Of a DNA stretch of 64,000 nucleotides, positions 37,926-50,334 are shown piece by piece. The position numbers and the translations under genes were made by a program. The notes under the pieces are model-generated. The model was not told the DNA's origin and did no database searches. It saw nothing but the letters and a program-made list of their open reading frames with translations. Numbering within the stretch: position 1 is the stretch's first letter; each line of letters opens with the position of its first letter. Location of the stretch: positions 4,462,281-4,526,280 of the forward strand of contig NC_031770.1 of assembly GCF_001522545.3 (NCBI RefSeq), in the 5' to 3' direction. The stretch is from Parus major (lineage: Eukaryota; Chordata; Aves; Passeriformes; Paridae).

Positions 37926-40900
37926 TGAGAATAAAAAGAAACTGGATAATGTGGGTGCAACAAGGGAAAAGCCAGGCTCTGTTCAAGTCAGTACCAAAAT
38001 TTCCATGAGCTTTGCTGCTTTTTATTCATGGTACTTCATGTGTGCCCTGATATAACAAAACTTGGGGCTGGGAGTGGAGCGTTCACATTTTAAATAATTT
38101 GTGACTAAGTGGAGCTTTTCAGTTTAAAAGTGGGGTGGAAATACATAATCAAGGTAATATTACATATGAATGGTAATATTTTTTCCTAGTGAAAGGAAGC
38201 CATGAACAACTGTTCTCATGTGGGGCTGTGTTTCAGATGCCCAGCTGAGCTCTGTGTCAGCATGACTGGAAAAGAAATAATGTTAGAAATGTTGTGCTCC
38301 AGATCATTTGCTTTAAACCATTTTTTACCTTTTGAACAAGCTACAATCCTAGCTTGGATATGAAATGAAATATACAGTTACCTGTCCTGACTAATTCTTG
38401 TGAAATTTAGTGTTTCTGAATATGGTGTTCTGTACATTTGAAGAGTTTTACTGTGAGGTTGCTCCTGCCTTTTTAAGTGGAGCTGGTAGCAAATGTTTTC
38501 TCCAAGTGTTTGAGATGGTAATTCTTTTTAACAGAGATTGCTTAGTTCATCAAATAGCTTATATAAAACACTTCTGTTTTCATAAGAAATATGTACAGCT
38601 ACGCTGGAAAACATGGAGCTGTTCCTTTTCTGGGCTGCCAAAGAGAAAATGTTTCCTTTTTCTCCAAGATTTTTTTTTTTTTTTAATAAAAGCCTGGCAA
38701 TGTGTTATTTCTCACCCAAATTTCCTGTGAGAAAAATTCCTGCTCATCAACTCTTCATCTTCCCCAGGGGAAGGACTTCTTGTGCTGCAGCTTCTCCTTG
38801 TGGGTGCAGCCTGATCAGAATGGTGATGCTCTCCTCTGGAAAGCCAAGGGTTTATTTTGGCAGGGTGGGAAGGGACAGAGCTTTTTGGGGATAAGTTTGC
38901 AGTGACATCTGGCTGTTGAATAAATGGTCATAGTTAAAATCCACAGCAGAGGTTGTAGCTGGTTTAGGAAGTGTTTATGTGGATTTTTTTAAAATTATTT
39001 TAAAAAATTCTTGTTTTAATCTTTAGTGTTTTCTGATCAGAATTGTGCTTTCCCCATCTTCTCCCTTCAAAAAATACAAGGGAAGAGCAAGTAATTAACC
39101 ACCAAATCACTGGTTTTTTATTGAGAAAAATCTGTTTCATTCTTGCTCTTCCTTTTTACTTACATAAGAAAAGGAATATGGGACTTCGTTATGGCAAATG
39201 CAAAACAGATTTTTTTTTTTTTCAGATGGGTACTGGCAGGTTATTGTTGAGTGGTGGTGTTGAAAATAAAGATTTAAAATGAAGAAATACTTTGTTTTAA
39301 AAAGTTCATTATAAGTTTTATGATCTAGCTTTGATTTTACTTTGAAATGCCTTTTCTAGCAATGTTCTTACTCAGGATATGCTGGTTTGGGCTGCAGAAA
39401 ATAGGGAGGGTTGTGAGGAGAAGTTTGATGCTGCTTTTCCTGGAGTTTATTTGGGTTTTGTGAATTTCTGTTGCTGACAAGATAGTTGCCTACTGTGGCT
39501 ATTAGAGCTGTATTTCACATTGATGCCTTCTGTGAGAGCTATTTAAAGATCAAGGGGCTCACCATAGCCATGCTTTAATGTGCTGCCTGTAAATCTGGAT
39601 TTTGATAAAGCAGGAGGGTGGCTGATGGATGGGCTGGGCTTTAGGGCTCCTTCCTAGCCCCTCTCTGAGCCTTTCCTGCTGCTACAGAAAGGGACTCCCA
39701 AGTCTGTGGGCTGGAGACTGATTCTTGTGATTTTATTTGCTAGCAGGAAGATTGTCCTTTTCTTTTTCCTTATTTTTCTTATTTTTTTTCTTTTTTCTAT
39801 TTCAAGTCAGAATTCCAGTGCACTTGTTGTGCTGCTCATTTGTGGTTGGTTTTTGAGGGCAATCCTGCAGGTGCTGATGCAGGGATGCTCTGGCTGCTGG
39901 TGCTCTGTGTTGGACAGGTCCTGCTGCTTTGGGAAGGCTGAGGTTACCTGGCACATCAGGTGAATTGTATTTCTCAGCTTTTCAGGCAAAGTGGCATTGT
40001 TCTTCTGTACACTAAGTTATTTACTGAACCTACTTTAACTAATGATTTGTAAAAAGCAGTTTTTGCTTAATTTGTTTTTTGTTATGTGATCCCAAAGGGA
40101 TGGGGAGAAGTGGAGACAGAACCTTGTGGCTGTGAGGAGAACGAGGAATTCCTGAGGAGTATGATGTGATGAAGCCTACAATAAATGAAAATACACAATT
40201 TTACAGGCAGCTATAGATTCACTTAGAAATTCACATCCATTTTAGTGACTCAGATGCTGTCAATAAAAGTTTGTCAATAACAACACCTCCTTGACTGCAA
40301 CATTTGGTTCTTTTACTTTTTAACTATCTCTTCAAAGTGCCTCCTTGAAAAGTAGTTACTTTATGGTGTTCTCCATCCCTCTATATATTTTACATTTATC
40401 CTTTTACTCAGAAGCAGAGGCTGGGACTGAGATCATTGTTAAGTAAGTGGCAGCCATCAACTTCTTTTCAGCTGGTGCCTTATCAATAAGTCAATTTATT
40501 AGTAGACTTTGAAACTGCAGAACTTGAGATATTACTTCTATTTGCTTTCTTCTTTTTTTCCCTTTTTCAGCATACAGCAGAGCTTGTAGGTGTTTAATGG
40601 CTTTTTATAGTTTTTTCTTTTTAAATGTACTTAACATTTTTTTTAAAGTGCAAGGGAGTATAAGCAGTAAAATTGCCTGAGTGTTTGGAGCTTTTATTAA
40701 CATGCTCCATCCCACAGACAAGAACATGTCTTCAAGTTCTTAAGTTCAAGTTTAATCTGGGCATGAGACCAAGGACTTCAAATTTATGTCCAAATCTTGT
40801 ATCTGATCCTATGTTAAACACATCCAGATGGAAGGTGATATTCTAATGTTAACAATCTGCTTCCCCTCCCTCTGCTGCCTTTCTAAGAAGTTGCTGACAA

Positions 40901-41480
40901 GTCTTTTTGACAGTCTTTTTAAAGCAAATGAGATCAAGTATATTGAAGGTCTTTTATAGCAACAGAATAAGGATTAGAGTTTGCAGTAGCACTGCAGAAT
41001 GTGGATTTGCTGATATTCTGCCCTGAGTCCTGGGTGGCACAGCTCACCCCAGGGCTCCCAGAACTGAAGGCTTGTTCTTGTCCTTCTGTGCATCCCATGC
41101 AAATGGATACCATTTGTACAATTTACTGTTAGTAATTTATAAGAATTTAATAAGTAAATAATTTCTTGATATATCTGTACAGCTTTTCATCTGCTTTGTT
41201 AAAGAGCAGGGGCTTTTCCTATATTGTTGTGGTTTTGGGTAATCCTGGCCATGATGTCTTATGCAGCTTGGGTCATGTTATTCACCCAAGTAGTTCATTG
41301 AAGGATGTGGAAATTAAACATTTCTCTTCTAGGATCAGGATGTAGAAGATACAGTGCATCTTTGACAAAGACACTTGTTTGGTTTTGTCAAATTACATGC
41401 TGATCTTGCTGCATTTCAGCTCTTGAGCTCCTTGTGTCTCAGCAGTTAATGTGTGTTGCTTTCCTGCTCAGCACAGGAAA
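37926..41480. other. unique non-coding sequence with T runs
   Basis: No gene recognised. A 15-base T run at 38670-38684 runs directly into AATAAA (38685-38690), and a 13-base T run lies at 39210-39222. A pyrimidine-rich tract occurs at about 39750-39805. None of these amounts to a recognised element. Confidence 0.5.
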
Positions 41481-41482
41481 TA

Positions 41483-41498
41483 CAGGTATATATACCTG
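41483..41498. repeat. perfect 16-bp palindrome 'caggtatatatacctg'
   Basis: Exact self-complement over 16 bases, made of two facing CAGGTA words. A third CAGGTA lies at 41504-41509. CAGGTA/TACCTG is an E2-box type core recognised by ZEB- and Snail-family repressors. Function is inference from the motif alone. Confidence 0.75.
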
Positions 41499-41509
41499 AT
41501 ATTCAGGTA

Positions 41510-42930
41510 TGTGTCAGAAGAGCTGCATTTGAATTATTTGGCATCACTCATAGAACCAATTGGTGCTTTCTGTGTGTAGGGCTGGTCTGCCACTCATCCC
41601 ATCTGGATTCATCCCCCTGTGGAGTTACAGAGGCAAACGGGGCTTGCCTGGAGCTTAGGCTGGATGAGCCTCTGCCTGTTTTTTTAACAGCTGTCCTAAA
41701 AAGCTTCAAACCCCTTTAGGGCTGAGATTTTTCAGAGCTGATATATTCTACATTCACTGAAGCCATTTGTAATGCTGCATTTGTTACAACTGCCTGGTTT
41801 GTGAGTTTGTGAGTGCTGCATCAAAGCTGTCCTTAACCTTGCCGAGCCCCGTGTGCCGTGCTGTGACAGCAATCCCTGTCCTTTGTGTGCCTCCTGCTCT
41901 TATTTCGTCTTGAAAGAAATATGGGGTAACATTAAACTGTGAAAGTACCAGAGAACACATCCTGCAAAGGAACATTCATTAAGGTGTTTCCTGAGGTGTA
42001 AAATCTGCGCTGTTGTGTAGGAATAGAATTCCAAAGGAGTTTTACCAGCTGTTTTACAGACAGATTTAGAGGTGTTTAAAATAATTCAATTTAAAATGGC
42101 ACTAGCATACCTTGGAATCTGACTTGAATTTTACAAGTGGTGATGCCTGAAAGTCTGCAGATGATGTTCAGTGCTGCTGCACTGTGTCCAGAGTTTCCAT
42201 CCAACTGGAGAAACAAACACTGGTGATGGGACAGGACCAGAGCTCAGAAGCTCTTTGGGATACGCACTGACCACCTTCAAGTATTCAGCAGATCCCAAGT
42301 CATTGCTGCAACAGAAGTATTCCCTTCATAATTCCAAGTGCAGGTGTCTACACACACACAGAATTTGAACTTGACAGTGTATTTTTTGTAAATAAATACA
42401 CATCACCCTGCTGGGGTAGCATTCTCAATATGCTGCACAGGACCGTAAGGATGCAGGGACAATGCATCACATGTGAGCTGGAGATCTCCAGCTTCTAATT
42501 TGCAGCCTGAGCACCCTCTGTCCCTGGTTCCTGCAAGCCATGATGTCAGGCCAGCAAAGAGTTAAAGGAAAAAGGGTTTATTCACTTCTGTCCTCCCAGG
42601 GTGAAATCGCCTCACCTGTTCAACTAACATCGACTTCTCACTTTGGAACTAATTTGTGTTGATTGAATTTCAGCCTGGCTCTGTGGTTGCCTTGTAAAGC
42701 TCAAAAGCATGCTAGAACTCCAGGATGTTATGCTTCTGTGATGGAATACAGGCATTAGGTAATGGCCAGGAATTTTTGTGATCATTAGGGACAATGTCAG
42801 CTTCCAGCCTGCAGAGCAGTCTGTTCAGCTCCTGGGAAGGTGGCTGCACTTGCACAGGGCCCTGAAAGCTCTTCAAACTAATTCACGTTACTGTGATCAT
42901 CTGTCTAATTGTCTTTCCTTTAACTTTCAT
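41510..42930. other. unique non-coding sequence
   Basis: No gene recognised. A short (CA)5 run lies at 42351-42360. The open frame at 41453-41719 (88 codons) is unrecognised. Confidence 0.55.
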
Positions 42931-42933
42931 TAG

Positions 42934-43030
42934 CGGGTTCTGCATCGTTCCATTTGTCTCCCTGCACAAAGATGAAGATAAATTTAGCAGAGTTACGAGA
43001 GTGCAGCGAGAGACACAAGCTGCATGTACA
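42934..43030 (+). other. exon-like or conserved segment after a good splice acceptor
   Basis: A pyrimidine-rich tract (about 42904-42929) leads to TAG at 42931-42933. The frame starting at 42935 is open for 32 codons to a TGA at 43031-43033 and translates to a mixed, charged peptide with protein-like composition. Unlike its flanks it holds four CpGs. The only GT near the end (at 43026) is a poor donor. It may be a small or alternative exon, or a conserved regulatory element that happens to be open. I recognise no family. Confidence 0.2.
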
Positions 43031-43259
43031 TGATGTGGAGAGATGATTGGCCTGTGTGGTGGCAGGAGAGGCTGTGCTGGGGAAGGGACAGAAAAGAAAT
43101 GCTTAGAAGATCATCTCAACCAGCATTTTTAACTATTCTTTTTTTTTTCCTGTGTACATCTGCACCCTGCCTCCTGCTATGAAAGATGGGCTGATTTGCC
43201 TGCGTGCAAACATTGAACTAAAATTCCTGTAAGCTTTTATTTGTTGGAAGGAAGTCTGT

Positions 43260-43460
43260 TTTGTGGCTAAGAGGCTGGAAATTAGGAGACTTGGATTTGT
43301 CTTCCAGGCTAGATACAGACTTCCTGGGTAAACAAAGACGGTTCATTTAATCTTCCTTTATTTCAGGTCTTGATCTCCAATGTGGGGATTAATAGTACTT
43401 CCTTTGTCTCTTCCTGCATATCCCCTCTGTTGATACCTCTTTAAGATCCTTTTGATGATG
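43260..43460 (+). repeat. ancient MIR-like (CORE-SINE) copy
   Basis: Several blocks occur in the order and spacing of MIR-type SINEs: 'gagacttggatttgtcttcc' near 43286 (equivalent to the 'gacctgggttcgaatcc' region), a 'catttaatcttcctttattt' stretch near 43344, 'tgtggggattaatagtactt' at 43381-43400, and 'tttaagatccttttgatgat' at the 3' end near 43440. Divergence is high, as expected for a repeat predating birds. It is non-coding and polymerase III-derived, and probably inactive. Confidence 0.7.
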
Positions 43461-43469
43461 TAATTGAAA

Positions 43470-46400
43470 ATGTTCTGTGGTTTTTTTCCATTTATTCCAT
43501 GGTCTTAGGAAAAAATTGTCCTTCAGTTTTTGTGGAGAGGTAGAACATTAAAGCAGGAGCGAGACAATCTGCAACTGCTGCTGTTCTCTGAGCTGTGGCA
43601 TGTTTTACTGATAAGACACAGAAATCTGGGTAAATAGAGGGAAGAGAATTTCAGATATGATACCATGACCAACTAAAAAGTGATTTGGAGCAGATGCTTT
43701 TGATCTGTAACGTATTTGAAGAACCCTTCAGGAGGTTTTGAGGATGGAATATGAGTAATGCAAGGCTGGTGTTGGGCCTTAATAGGTTGTTGACAGCTAT
43801 GATAGGGGGAGAGTGAGAGGCTTCAGCTGCTGTTGGTGTCCTCTGCAAACACTGGCACCTCCCAAAGCAACAAGCCTGGGAATATGCAGAGCAGACAAAG
43901 GGGGTGTTTTGTGTGGGGAGCAGTGTGGTACCAAGCCTGCACCTCTGGCTTCTGCAATATGCAAAATTCACATCATTGTGAAACTTTGTCAGCAAGGTAT
44001 CAGCGTGGCTGGGGTCTGCATGATGGTACAAAGGGCTAAAATTATTTTTATTGTGTTCAGCTTCTCACTGCTGGTTAATGGTGCTATTCTAGCACAGCTC
44101 TGTGTCAATGCTGCAGTTCCAAAGCTTTATCCCATTGCACTTCTCTCCGTGTGAAACTCTCCTGCCTTCAGAGCGAGGTGTGTGGAGTTCATGTTCGACA
44201 GCCTTTGTCAGAAGCCCCAGCGTGTAAAAGAACTGTCCTGCCTGCCTCAAACTGCTGCATGTGGAGAAGGGAGGTGAGGCCTTCTCCCTCCCATGGCCCT
44301 GCCTGGGAATGTGCTCCAGAGGAGCTGTTGAGGAACCATTTAATTCCAAGCACTAGCAGGTAGCAGCAGGGTCTGCTGTCAGCTGCACAGGCTGGATTAG
44401 CAGTGACTGCCTGCAAGCAGAAAGCTCAGTGACTCATCTTCATCTCTCCAGCCTTCTGACTTCCTCACCATGTTCCCTGCAGTTGGGCTTAAATTAAATG
44501 ATCATAATTATTTCAGGATCTTCCCTCCCTCTGAAAACTTGCTTTCTACCTTTGCAAACACACCAACAACCCTGAGTCTCTAGAATAATCTTCCATTAAC
44601 TGGAGAGGGAAAAGGTGAATTCCAAGTGTTTTCCTTAACACCACTCAAAGCATTATTTTTGTCTGTACAGGGTACATTATCTTAAATCCTTCTTAGAGAA
44701 ATCTACCCAATGTTTAATATCCCTTCCAGTTCTGAGTCTGAGTTGGAGTAGGATACACTTAGGCTCAAATTAGTAGTAAGGGTAGGAAAACCCAAGCATT
44801 AACCAGAATCAACCTCTGTTCCTGTCTGTCTGACCTACAAACTAGCCCAGCCTGAATTCCCCATGTAATATTCCTGCTCCCTTTCCATCTGGGATAGCAT
44901 TTAGTGGTCAATGTTACCAGGTAGGTTGATTTGAGGCTGTGAGTGAGCCCAGCTCAGGGTTCAGGGGTTGTGTGACCACTGAACACCACGTCCCAGCTGG
45001 AGGGCAAGGCCTGAGCTGCTTGGTGCAAGGACAAAGAGCCACTACCAGAAACACTCGAGTTTCTCCCAGCCTGCAACCACACCAGGACATCCATCAGCCG
45101 AGGTAATCCATCCTCCCTGACTTTGCACACTTGTCCCCTTCTTTGGACTCTAAGTGCTGGCAAAATACTTCAGAAATACTTTATGCTGTGATCAGCGGGA
45201 TTGAGGAGAAGCTGTTTGCCCCTAGCACTCCTTGTCCTCTCGTGTCCTTTGTCACCTGTCACAAGCAATCAGTTTGCTACAGTGATGAAGTCAGGGCTGA
45301 AGATGCTGAAGGCTGCACTGGTTTGTCCAAAGATAGAGGCTGGATAATTTGCATCCTGCCAGGTCACTCTTACTGTCATTTAGTGGCCTGACTAAGGTCT
45401 CTCTCCAGAAAGAGATCTTAAAGGTTTAGGAATTGAGATATAACCTTTTCCCCTGATCTTTTTTCTTTAAATATCTCCTTTTAATTCCTTCTTCCTGTGC
45501 TACCTGAATTTCTGCCAAACCATTTCTTATTAATTCTATAGAGTACAGACAATCTTGAGAGGTGATATTTCATTGCATATTTGAAAAATGAGATTCTTTT
45601 CATGGACTGATGGATCTTTGACTTACTTCAGACTAGGGTAATCAGTAGATATGCTGAAAGTTTTTTGTTTTCTTTTTTTCCCTTCTCTATCCAATGTTTC
45701 TTGACACCATGGCTGTGTTCCTTTTATTCATAAACGCAGTGTAGTGGTATGTTGCTCTCCAGTTCACAAGATCTGGATAATGTGTGTATTGGTGATTAAA
45801 CAGGAAATAACTGAGAGGCAGAGAGAGTTGGTGGTGCCAAATCAAGGTTTTCCATCTCCAGAATTTTGATTTCCAAAATATCTAGGCTTTGTATCTGTTT
45901 CAAGTGATGCACCAATCTGGGTTTGGCTGTGTATAGGAGTTTGGTTGATGGAGGATGGTACTCAGTCAATATATCCAATTCTCCATTGTCCAGCAGGCTG
46001 TGTTTTTAAAACAGGAAGGAGGATGACTGTGAATCTCTCACAGTGTCCTCTCATGCTGCAGATCATTTAAGTGCCCTAAAGGATGAAGGTAGGAATCTAC
46101 AGTGTTGAAGGAGGTGCAGATCTGGGGCTCTTTGGGGTGTCAGCTTTTCCATGCATCACCTTGGGGTTCAGCTCACACCGAGGGGGTGCTTGTGACCCCA
46201 GGCTGTGCAGGGCTGAGGCAGGACAGCAGTGGTTTGGGAGCTGGCAGCTGCTGAGCACGGGCTGCGAGTGCCTTTGGCAGAGCACAGAGCTGCAGCTTGC
46301 TGCTGAGCAGGCTCACACAGATGGGGCACCTCCAGAAGTTGTGGGGCAGTGCTGAGATGGAGAGCAGAGGAGGCACCAGCAGCCAACACAATGTGCTTGG

Positions 46401-49400
46401 ACCCCTTGTACGGTCATACTCCTGAAAGCCTGGGAGAGGCAAATACAGCAACGGCACAGGAGATTTTAGGTGGAAGTTTGGGCTGTTTTTTTCTCACAAC
46501 TGCTCTTTCTAAGGAGGTGGAAGGGAGCTCCTCCTCAGAGAGTCTTCCTGTGCTCCTGCTGCTTTTCCCTGGCTTGCAGATGCCTGTTTGGAATGACAAG
46601 TGCTAAGGGGGCAGCTCATCAAAACTGGCTTTTTTCCAGCTGCACAGGACAGCACAGAGTAGTGTCAGAGTGTGCTTGATCACCAGCTTTCCCATGCTCC
46701 ACTTTAGCAATGTAGCTTGGAGTTTTTGAAGGGAAGGAGGGTTGGGATGCCAGAAATCCACCTCTGCTTCCCTTGAGGCTTTTCAGTGTTGTCCTGTTGT
46801 GCCCTGTTCCAGCCTCCCCGTGCCTTTGAGTGACTGCATCGTGATTTGGTGATTTATGGGCAGAGCCATCCTATACCAGTAATTGCCTGGCCATCAGTGT
46901 AGTCACTTCTGGCTTTTACTGATGTTCTCCTGTCAATAGCCCTAACACAGACAAGGAGCTTCTCCCCCAGTTGTGCAGGGCTGAGATGAAAGGCTCTGGC
47001 TTGGCTGTGGCGTGTGGCGAGTTCCCGGTGTTGTTAATGGAAGCTGACAGTCCACATCCCTCTCCATCTGCTCCCAATTTATACCTCGAGGTTTACTGTC
47101 TCTGGAAAGGGTAAAATAAAGACTTGTGGAACAGAATTAGTGGTTCTGAAAGCTGTAGGGGAGGTGTAGCACATCTCTCTTTCCACACTTTCAGTACTAG
47201 AGGAAGAAAGACTTTTTAAAATCCAAGCAAAGCTCCCTCACAAGGTCTGCCTGGGATGGACCACAACCTGTCCCTCACGGTCTGTAGCTGCCATTTGCTC
47301 CATGCTCAGCTTCACAACAGAGGGGCTTTCGGGTCTATTGCGTTTCTACAGTCTGAACTTGAGACTTTCATTCATTTACAGCCGTAAGAGATGCACAAAG
47401 TCTCCTGGGCAGACCCAGAAGCCTGGCTATTCTGGGGAAGATGCCACAACTCTTGTTTCTTTGCTGTTTCTTCTCCTAGAAGGGGTTGAGACCTGCAGGT
47501 ATAGAGTGCCATAATGGCTCTTTGTGTCAGTAAGGGCCACTGCCCACGTTTGGGATGGAAAACCTTGCAGTGGTTTCTATCAGGAGGACAGCAGTGCTTG
47601 GAGTCTGGCTCTTCTAACCCTGGAGCAGAGTCCAGCCCACTGTGGCCTTACTTTTTATCAAGAAAAAACTCAATGTGACCTCAGCAACAAGGATGGGCTC
47701 TTTGGAGAGCAAGGCAGCTGCAGCCAGGAAGGGTGGAAACAGCAGAGGCTGATTCAGGAGCTGCTTGTGGAATCTGAGGGAATTATGGAGGAGTTGAAAG
47801 TTGGCCAGAAGGCTTTAGTGCTCTTGGCAGGTTTATACAGCTGCAGGTTGCATAGGGCTGCTTCAGCTGGGGACTTGCAGCTGGGGCAGTCACAAAGTGG
47901 GAGAAGATCTTCAGTGGGCTCGAAGGAATTGTGCCAAACTTCTCCAAACTCTGCTTTTCCAGGGGTGCAGAGGGAGGGAAGGGCAGCATTAATCACTGAG
48001 GACAATGGACAATAACAAATGAAGCATGAGTTGGGGTGTGAAGGGAAGAGATGACATGAGAGAGGTTATTGTGAAAGTTCTCATGAATATCTCCTCCATT
48101 TTACCTTCTTCTCTGTGTGGTTGGGCTTGAAAGTTTGATTTGTTGGGCCTTTATAACAGAAGAAACAACCTAAAAATAAAAAATCTGCTAAAACCAGAAT
48201 GGGGTGGGGGGGGAAAGAGAAAACATTGGAGTAATCACTTCTGTGTTTTTCTCTGAAAATTAGAAATCCAAAAGTGGCATCTGGGTGTAGATATTTGCAA
48301 GGAAAAGTTGTAGTATTTTGCAACCTTTTGGCATAGTTCAGGGACAGAGAATTGAGGATATGGGTATGATAATCAGCAGTTGTACAGAATGAAGCTGAGA
48401 AATGCCACGTTTGCTAATGTGCCTGGAAGTGAATTTATTCACTGCCATCTGAAACACCTAAGGCCATCTCCCCTCAATGCAGGACTTGGGAAATTGGAAA
48501 AAAAACCTCAGTAAAATTACTAATGTAGAATTGCTGAATGACCAGGGAGGAAAATATATTCACAAAGGAGGACAAGTGTTTGTCAAAATTGCTGATTTGG
48601 AGGAAATGTCAGAAATTTGCTGCTTCTATTAGAGCTGTGTATATTCAGCTCTGCTGAGCTGCTTGTATTGCATTTAATGTGTTTATACTATTTATTGTCC
48701 ACTATTAAATGACACAATTTAAAGTTTATCTCTTCTGCTGTAGAAAGTGAGCAAAGTTTCTATAAATAAAATGTTAACCTTTTTTACTGGCAGAACAGGT
48801 TTAAACACTTTTTTTTCCTTAGAAACCCAAGTCTTAAATGTGCAGCTCTGTTTTTAAAGCCTGTGGACAAAAATCTGCATTAAGAACATAAAGCTTCTTT
48901 AATGGCCCTGATCAGAACTGATTGATAGCTTTTCCAAACTCTGTGGCATTCCAGGTGAGATAGATGTGTTTAGTATTCTTCCTTGCAAAAAATTTAGACT
49001 GTCTGACTTGGTTTTACAAATAGAAATAAGAAGTTTGTTATTCTTAGCCATGTACTTTTGGTAACATGAAAAATCCCTTCAAATTTTTATGCTAAACTGA
49101 GAGATGTGCTACAGGACACATTTTTTTTTATCAATAAAGAAGTTTTAAAGAAATGATGCTTTTGGAATGTAACTAATAAAATGAGCATACCTAATTTTCA
49201 TATTCTCCTTGTGGATGGCCAAGATCATCCCATTTACAGCCCATATCCATCAGAAACATAGGAAATAAGGAGGTTTCTCCACACCAGGCAGACAGATTTT
49301 TTTCAGGAGCTTCCCAGCTGGGCAGCTCTTGGCCAAACAAGCAGCACTTGTGTCTGTGAGCTGTGAATTACAGAATCTGGGAACTTTGAGCTGATAAAGG

Positions 49401-50110
49401 CTGAAATCACTTTCCCTTGGCGTCATGGGAGATCTGAATCAGTCCTATAGTGAGAGCAAAACAGGAAATCACCAATTCAAAAAGCCAGATTTGTTGAGTA
49501 ATGGTCGAAATTGAGCCACTGGTCATTTCACTCCATACTGTATAAACAGAAATGGTTAAAAGCCTCCTGGTGGAGTTTTTAGATAAATGTTATTAGAGAA
49601 TGTTAGGAGATGGTGTGAGGAATGTAGCTCAACTGGCAGCATCACCCTTTTGCTTTGGGTTATAGTAAATGACTCCTTTTGTTTTGTGTTTTTTTTCTTC
49701 ATTGGGCTGCTATGATTTGCAAGAAAAGAGAAAAGGCAGGACACGCCTCATTCACAGAAAGTGAGGTTTTGGCATGGACAAATATTCACTAAGGACCACA
49801 TAATGAAAATGCCTTAATTTTCTTTCAAATCATAGTTCTTTTAACCACTGCAGGTGTGCTCTGGGGTTTTCCCCCTCCCACACTCTTTTCTGTAGATCAT
49901 TTTCAACACTTGTTCAGGAAACCTCTGAGACAGTTTTCCAGGTGTTTGTGTGTCAGGGGTGCTGGAGCCCAGCATTTGCATCCCTCTGGAGAGCCCAGAA
50001 GTGGTATGGAGCTGATGTCTGGGTTTCTTTTGGCTCCAGTTTTGGCAACCCAAAGTATTACAAGTGTCTTTTGCAACTTGAGGACAAATGTCTGCACTGA
50101 GTTGGCTTAG
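43470..50110. other. unique non-coding sequence
   Basis: No gene or young repeat recognised apart from the open segment at 47302-48015. A G8 run lies at 48206-48213. Confidence 0.5.
47302..48015 (+). other. long nearly open frame interrupted by one stop
   Basis: One reading frame is open from an ATG at 47302 to a stop at 48013-48015 except for a single TAA at 47512-47514, about 237 codons in all. The second part has no ATG near its beginning. The minus strand is also open across part of it. No domain, repeat or signal is recognised. It could be a decayed coding sequence, part of a non-coding RNA, or chance in stop-poor sequence. Confidence 0.15.
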
Positions 50111-50118
50111 ATGAGATG

Positions 50119-50330
50119 TTTTGGAAAAAAATTCTTGATTGTGAGGGTGGTGAGGCCCTGGTACAGGTTGGCCAGAGAAGCTGTGGCTGCCCCATCCCTG
50201 GAATTGTCCAAGGCCAGGCTGGATGGGGCTTGGAGCAACCTGGGACAGGAGAAGGTGCCTTCCAAGGCAGGGCATTGGAATCAGGTCATCTTTAAGGTCT
50301 CTTCCATCCTAAACCATTCCATGATTATAT
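50119..50330 (+). mobile_element. CR1 LINE 3' fragment, 5'-truncated
   Basis: CR1 is the main non-LTR retrotransposon of birds. This copy holds the characteristic 3' end in order: 'gtgagggtggtgaggccctg' at 50141-50160, 'cagagaagctgtggctgccc' from about 50173, a 'ctggatggggcttggagcaa' block at about 50219, and 'catctttaaggtctcttcca' from 50288. It then ends in a decayed version of the usual ATTCTATG-type octamer repeat. It includes only the end of the ORF2 region and the 3' untranslated part. The usual 'ccctgcccatggcaggg' stretch is altered. It is a dead copy. Confidence 0.96.
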
Positions 50331-50334
50331 ACAC

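Noticed and set aside
38670..38690. T15 followed by AATAAA as a possible polyadenylation or retroposition mark
   Set aside because: The signal follows the T run with no body or target duplication visible. AATAAA is frequent by chance in AT-rich DNA.
49841..50275. 144-codon minus-strand open frame
   Set aside because: Its upstream half is the antisense of the CR1 fragment. It is not a gene.
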